Source of the DNA: Deltaproteobacteria bacterium | GTDB lineage: Bacteria; Desulfobacterota_C; Deferrisomatia; Deferrisomatales; JACRMM01 | Direction of reading: 5' to 3' | Length of the DNA: 8,675 nucleotides | Assembly: GCA_016218905.1 (NCBI GenBank) | Contig: JACRCS010000240.1 | Coordinates: 1 to 8,675 of the forward strand | Shown here: piece by piece, positions 5,438-8,675 of the stretch | Position numbering within the stretch: the stretch's first letter is position 1 | Layout of the letters: the number at the start of each line of letters is the position of its first letter | Translations under genes and position numbers: made by a program | The notes under the pieces: generated by a model | The model's input: only the letters and a program-made list of their open reading frames with translations | Database searches by the model: none | What the model was told of the DNA's origin: nothing

Positions 5438-7552
5438 ATGGCAGTAACCCCCGGAACCCTCCTGGGTCGCTATCGCCTCCTCGAGCGCGCGGGCGCCGGC
5501 GGAATGTCGGAAGTCTGGCGGGCCGAGGACCAGACGCTCCACAGGACCGTCGCCGTGAAGGTCATCCACGACCCGATCGCCGCCGATCCGACCTTCGCCG
5601 AGCGATTCCTCCGGGAAGCCCGCCTCGTCGCGGGGCTCGAGCATCCGAACATCCTCTCCGTCTACGACTTCGGGACGGCTCCCCTCGGCGGGAAGGACGT
5701 CTCGTACCTCGTGATGCCGCTCGTCTCCGGGGGCTCGCTGAAGGAGAGGATCCGGGGCCCGGTGCCGCCCGCCGAGGCGGTGCCCTGGCTTGCGGCGATC
5801 GCGGCCGCGCTCGACCACGCGCATTCGAAGGGGATCCTCCACCGCGACGTCAAGCCGGGGAACGTTCTCCTCGACGCCGGGGGCCGGCCCCTTCTCGCCG
5901 ACTTCGGCCTGGCGCGCAGCGCCGACTCGGTCTCGGGCCTGACCGCGACGGGCACCGTCATGGGGACCCCTTCGTACATGGCACCGGAGCAGGCCATGGG
6001 AAAGGCGCTCGACGCGAGGGCCGACCAGTACGCCCTGGCCTGCATCGCCTTCGAGATGCTGACGGGGCGCGTCCCCTTCAAGGCGGACACTCCGCTCGCC
6101 GTCCTTCACCAGCACGTCAGCGTCCCTCCCGAGCCGGTGACGTCTTTCGTCGGGGGCCTGCCTCCGGGCGTCGACGACGTCCGGTCGCGAGCACTGGCGA
6201 AGGAGGCCTCCCGGCGCTACGGCAGCTGCACGGAGCTCGTGTCGGCGCTCGCCGCCGTCTTCGGGCTCTCTCTCGGGACGACCGCCGCGGCGTCGGCCCC
6301 GGTCCGTGCGGTCCCGCCGCCGCCACCGGGAGCGCCCACGATCCACGGCGCGCCGACCGTTCTCCAGACCCAAGGCCCCGGCGTCCCCGCTAGCTTGCCG
6401 ACCGTCGTCTCGGACGGTCCCACCGTCGTCTCGGCGGGCATCTCGGCGCCAGAGGCAAGGATGGCGGCGGCGGCCTCTATTCCTCCGCCTCCGCCGACTG
6501 CAAAGGGGCCGAATCCCGCCGTTTTCGCGGTGGCGGCCCTCCTCGTCCTCGCGGTTCTCGGCGGCGGCGGCTGGTACGCGTGGTCGCGCTTCGCGTCCCC
6601 GAAAGGGGAAGAGGTCGCGCCCGCGGCGGCCGCCGGCCTGGCGAACCTCGAACCGACGACGCCCCCGGGGGAGGCCTCGCCGCCAGTTTCCAGAACCGGA
6701 ACGGAGACGGCGGTAACGCCAGAAAGCGGGATGCAGGCAGGGGCGGAGACCCTCGCCTCGGCCGGGACCGACCCGGCGACGCCGCAGGATGTCACCGGAA
6801 CCCCCGTCCCCGCCGAGCCCCCGATGGGCCGGGTCTCGGAAGCGGGCCCGTCGACGATCGCGCCGCCATCCGAAGGGCGGCCGCCCTCCGGCGCGGGAGG
6901 TTCCCGCGTCACGGACCGGGCGGGGCGCGCGGCTGCCGCGGAACGCGAGCCGGTGTCCCCGGTCCACGACGCGCTCGCCCTTCCGCGCCGCGAGCCGCTC
7001 GTCGACGGGGGAAACTGGTCCCTCGATTCACGCGTGGAGAAGGCCTACGCTGCCCTCGACACGACGCGGACGAAGGGGACCCTGACGAGGGAGGCTCTCG
7101 CGGATGCGGGTGGCGCGGCGCGGGAGATCTCGGCCACGAGCGACGAGCCGGAGGCGTTCTTCATCGATCTGTACACCCGAGCCGGGAGTGCCTTCCTGAA
7201 TGGCGACAACGCGACCGCGTGGCAGCAGCTCGACCGAGCCTTCGAGGTCGACACCGCCGGAGCCGCCGGCGGGCGGGTTCTCCGTTTCGTCCGAAAGCTG
7301 ATGAAAGGGAAGGGAAGGAACCCGGGGCCGGACGGGAACTGGATCCTGGGCCTCGCCTTCGGGGACGTGCGCGGCGACCTCGACGAAGAGCTTGCCGCGG
7401 CGGCCGAGCGGGCCCCGCGAAACAGGGCGGTTCTCTTCGCGCGGGCCCTCCGGGCGGTGGAAGTCCGGGATGGCCGGAAGGCGGAAGCCCTTCTGGCGGA
7501 GGGCTGCCAGGGCGGAATCGAGGAGGCGTGCCAGCTTCTCGGCCGGCGGTAG
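5438..7552 (+). CDS. Transmembrane Hanks-type Ser/Thr protein kinase
   Basis: The protein has 704 residues from ATG 5438. The PknB-like kinase domain (about 10-275) has every core residue: Gly-rich loop GAGGMSEV (19-26), VAVK Lys41, alpha-C Glu60, HRDVKPGN (135-142, catalytic Asp137), DFG (155-157), a Thr-rich activation loop (Thr169, 171, 173, 177) and APE (182-184). It should be an active ATP-dependent kinase. A Pro/Ala-rich linker (about 280-358) holds four Pro-Thr-Ile/Val motifs. One membrane helix spans 361-382. The outer part starts with a Pro/Thr-rich region, then an alpha-helical domain (about 530-704). It ends GCQGGIEEACQLLGRR, which resembles a Sel1-type repeat with Cys690 and Cys698 and may bind protein or peptide (inference). 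There are no PASTA repeats. The gene is divergent from the radical SAM gene and converges with the CsgG-like gene; no phosphatase or obvious substrate gene is adjacent. Confidence 0.92.
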   Translation: MAVTPGTLLGRYRLLERAGAGGMSEVWRAEDQTLHRTVAVKVIHDPIAADPTFAERFLREARLVAGLEHPNILSVYDFGTAPLGGKDVSYLVMPLVSGGSLKERIRGPVPPAEAVPWLAAIAAALDHAHSKGILHRDVKPGNVLLDAGGRPLLADFGLARSADSVSGLTATGTVMGTPSYMAPEQAMGKALDARADQYALACIAFEMLTGRVPFKADTPLAVLHQHVSVPPEPVTSFVGGLPPGVDDVRSRALAKEASRRYGSCTELVSALAAVFGLSLGTTAAASAPVRAVPPPPPGAPTIHGAPTVLQTQGPGVPASLPTVVSDGPTVVSAGISAPEARMAAAASIPPPPPTAKGPNPAVFAVAALLVLAVLGGGGWYAWSRFASPKGEEVAPAAAAGLANLEPTTPPGEASPPVSRTGTETAVTPESGMQAGAETLASAGTDPATPQDVTGTPVPAEPPMGRVSEAGPSTIAPPSEGRPPSGAGGSRVTDRAGRAAAAEREPVSPVHDALALPRREPLVDGGNWSLDSRVEKAYAALDTTRTKGTLTREALADAGGAAREISATSDEPEAFFIDLYTRAGSAFLNGDNATAWQQLDRAFEVDTAGAAGGRVLRFVRKLMKGKGRNPGPDGNWILGLAFGDVRGDLDEELAAAAERAPRNRAVLFARALRAVEVRDGRKAEALLAEGCQGGIEEACQLLGRR

Positions 7553-7563
7553 CCCGGGGGTAA

Positions 7564-7594
7564 GGCGCGGCGGGGTCCTGTCCTCCGCCGCGCC
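7564..7594. terminator. GC-rich hairpin between convergent genes
   Basis: GGCGCGGCGG (7564-7573) pairs perfectly with CCGCCGCGCC (7585-7594) around an 11-base loop. It lies in the 50-base gap between the stops of the kinase and CsgG-like genes, so it could serve both. Neither side has a T-run, so it is not a classical intrinsic terminator. Confidence 0.5.
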
Positions 7595-7602
7595 CTCGAT
7601 CC

Positions 7603-8508
7603 TCAGTTCTTGACCATGTCTCCGGCTTTGAAGCCTGAGCCGCTGACGATCGAAGCCGTCGAGAGGCGGGCTCCCATCACCTTGGTGACCTTCACACGGC
7701 CGACCTTCAGCTCGTCGGAGCCGAGCACCTCACCGGTGTCGGGGTCCTTGATGACGTTTCCGACCCGATAGACGTCGAACGAATCGCCTTCCTTTATGCC
7801 GGCCTCGGCGCCGACGTTTAGGAAGACGGAGCCCCCCTCCACTTTCGCGACCTTGCCGGCCACGCCCGAGGCGTCATTGGCGCCGCCGAGGCCCGACGTC
7901 GGGGCCGAGGCCTTGCCCATCGACTCCGCGAGCTTCACGACGACGGGCCTGAGGACCCTGTCGAGCTTGCGCTTGTCCTCGACACCTCCGCCCGCCCCCG
8001 CAACGTAGACCTGAGCGTCGGAAGTCGACTCCTTGGCGGTATCGGCCCAGACGATCTCGCCGGTCGTCGTGTTGATCATTCGGGCGTCGATGGAGGCGTC
8101 CATCTTCTGGGACCCGACACGCACGGAGGGCATGCCGAAGACGCCGGGGACACGGGCCCCCCGGTCGGCGACGCCGAGCTCCGTGAGCGCCCCGGTCACG
8201 AGGTACTCGACCCCGAGGAGCTTGCCGGCCTTCACGGCGGTCTTGGGATCGATGTCGCCGGAGAGGGAGAGACCCTTCTCCTGCATGATCGCCGCGAGCT
8301 GCTCGCGCTCGATGACGCGGTACTTACCGCTCTTGACGAGCTCGGTGACGAGCATGTCCTGGGCGGCCTGGCCGGCGTGATACCAGGAGTAGTGCTGCGT
8401 TTTGTCCTTGAACTCGATGACGGCCACGCGTGGCTTGGCTGCGGCCGCCACGGCGGAGAAGGCGAGGGCCGCGAGGAGGCCAAGCGCCACGACGAGGTTC
8501 TTCTTCAT
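7603..8508 (-). CDS. Exported CsgG-like protein with FlgT_C-like domain
   Basis: The protein has 301 residues. MKKNLVVALGLLAALAFSAV followed by AAAAK is a typical Sec signal peptide, cut around residues 23-25. Residues 26-200 match the CsgG/HfaB fold: RVAVIEFKDKT (27-37), AGQAAQDMLVTELVKSGKY, VIEREQLAAIMQEKGLSLSG (65-84), AGKLLGVEYLVTGALTELG and TGEIVWADT (149-157). Residues 216-301 form a small beta domain (VAKVEGGSVFLNVGAEAG, IKEGDSFDVYRVG, GRVKVTKVMGARLS, FKAGDMVKN) like the C-terminal domain of FlgT. CsgG is an outer-membrane lipoprotein pore for curli subunits. This protein has no cysteine at all, so it cannot be lipidated and is probably periplasmic or attached by partners (inference). 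No curli genes are near, so secretion of curli should not be assumed. ATG 8508 is preferred over the TTG just upstream at 8511. Confidence 0.88.
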   Translation of the reverse strand: MKKNLVVALGLLAALAFSAVAAAAKPRVAVIEFKDKTQHYSWYHAGQAAQDMLVTELVKSGKYRVIEREQLAAIMQEKGLSLSGDIDPKTAVKAGKLLGVEYLVTGALTELGVADRGARVPGVFGMPSVRVGSQKMDASIDARMINTTTGEIVWADTAKESTSDAQVYVAGAGGGVEDKRKLDRVLRPVVVKLAESMGKASAPTSGLGGANDASGVAGKVAKVEGGSVFLNVGAEAGIKEGDSFDVYRVGNVIKDPDTGEVLGSDELKVGRVKVTKVMGARLSTASIVSGSGFKAGDMVKN

Positions 8509-8516
8509 CAATCGAT

Positions 8517-8521
8517 CCTCC
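8517..8521 (-). promoter_or_regulatory. Ribosome binding site of the CsgG-like gene
   Basis: On the minus strand GGAGG lies eight bases before ATG 8508 and five before the in-frame TTG 8511. The strong match, plus ATG followed by AAGAAG, makes 8508 the likely start. Confidence 0.75.
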
Positions 8522-8532
8522 GTAGAACAGGC

Positions 8533-8561
8533 ATTCTCCGCCCGAGCGCCTTCGCCTTCAA
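8533..8561 (-). promoter_or_regulatory. Candidate sigma70-type promoter of the CsgG-like gene
   Basis: On the minus strand TTGAAG (8561-8556) and GAGAAT (8538-8533) are separated by exactly 17 bases, and the second box ends 24 bases before ATG 8508. This is the only candidate promoter in the window with a recognisable -35 box. Confidence 0.45.
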
Positions 8562-8590
8562 CCGGTGTGCGGGCTCGCCGGCGTGCGGGC

Positions 8591-8612
8591 GGACACGGAA
8601 GGGGCCGTGTCC
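8591..8612. repeat. Perfect 8-bp inverted repeat upstream of the CsgG-like gene
   Basis: GGACACGG and CCGTGTCC flank the 6-base loop AAGGGG. It lies about 30 bases upstream of the candidate -35 box. It could be a terminator for a gene beyond the right edge, lacking a T-run, or a protein-binding site. The rest of 8512-8675 shows no gene I can support. Confidence 0.55.
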
Positions 8613-8675
8613 CTCGCCGGGCCGCTCTCCGGTACGACCTGTTCGCGCCGTCCGGCAGGCCGGGCGAGACTCCCC

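Noticed and set aside
5374..6393. Plus-strand open frame in another phase across the kinase start
   Set aside because: The product is Arg/Pro/Gly-rich low complexity, the typical out-of-frame shadow of a G+C-rich gene.
5414..6967. Long minus-strand open frame (517 codons) opposite the kinase gene
   Set aside because: The product is dominated by Arg, Gly and Asp with no domain, and the opposite strand encodes an intact kinase with all catalytic motifs.
8508..8675. Two minus-strand frames open to the right edge, one ending in a TGATG overlap with the CsgG-like start and one ending at 8558
   Set aside because: Both give Arg/Pro/Ala-rich products without a motif, and they overlap the strong ribosome site or the promoter-like boxes. 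A real gene tail cannot be fully excluded without sequence to the right.

Overview
The window is very G+C-rich, with strong G/C preference at third codon positions and genes on both strands separated by short gaps. The mix of a Hanks-type Ser/Thr kinase with an extracytoplasmic domain, a multi-GAF protein ending in a GGDEF-like domain, a CsgG-type exported protein and a type II citrate synthase suggests a free-living Gram-negative-type bacterium with a large signalling repertoire. Acidobacteriota (Holophagae/Thermoanaerobaculia-like) or a deltaproteobacterial lineage would fit. This placement is inference; no rRNA or marker gene is present.

Left part (1-1971): the 5' two-fifths to half of a citrate synthase gene runs off the left edge on the minus strand. 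It diverges from a two-gene plus-strand operon: a membrane-anchored extracytoplasmic rhodanese and a four-helix MauE/DoxX-type membrane protein, joined by a 4-base GTGA overlap. Both carry close cysteine pairs, which suggests a sulfur- or thiol-handling unit at the cell envelope.

Middle (2045-5393): a large plus-strand gene encodes four tandem GAF-like domains and a C-terminal GGDEF domain whose metal, substrate and signature residues are degraded. It is therefore probably a sensor or adaptor rather than a diguanylate cyclase. It converges, across 13 bases, with a minus-strand radical SAM gene of the COG0731 (TYW1-like) type.

Right part (5410-8508): a 44-base divergent spacer holding a palindromic TATGCTA box separates the radical SAM gene from a Ser/Thr protein kinase. 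The kinase has an intact catalytic core, a Pro-Thr-rich linker, one transmembrane helix and an extracytoplasmic tail ending in a Sel1-like Cys pair. It converges, over a strong GC hairpin, with a minus-strand gene for an exported CsgG-like protein with a FlgT_C-like C-terminal domain. The last ~165 bases hold a plausible promoter for that gene, a perfect 8-bp hairpin and no convincing gene.

No tRNA, rRNA, CRISPR array, insertion sequence or phage gene was seen. I found no clear new multi-gene system. The best leads are the rhodanese/MauE cysteine pair, the inactive-looking GAF-GGDEF protein, the kinase linker with four PT(I/V) motifs, and the symmetric promoter.
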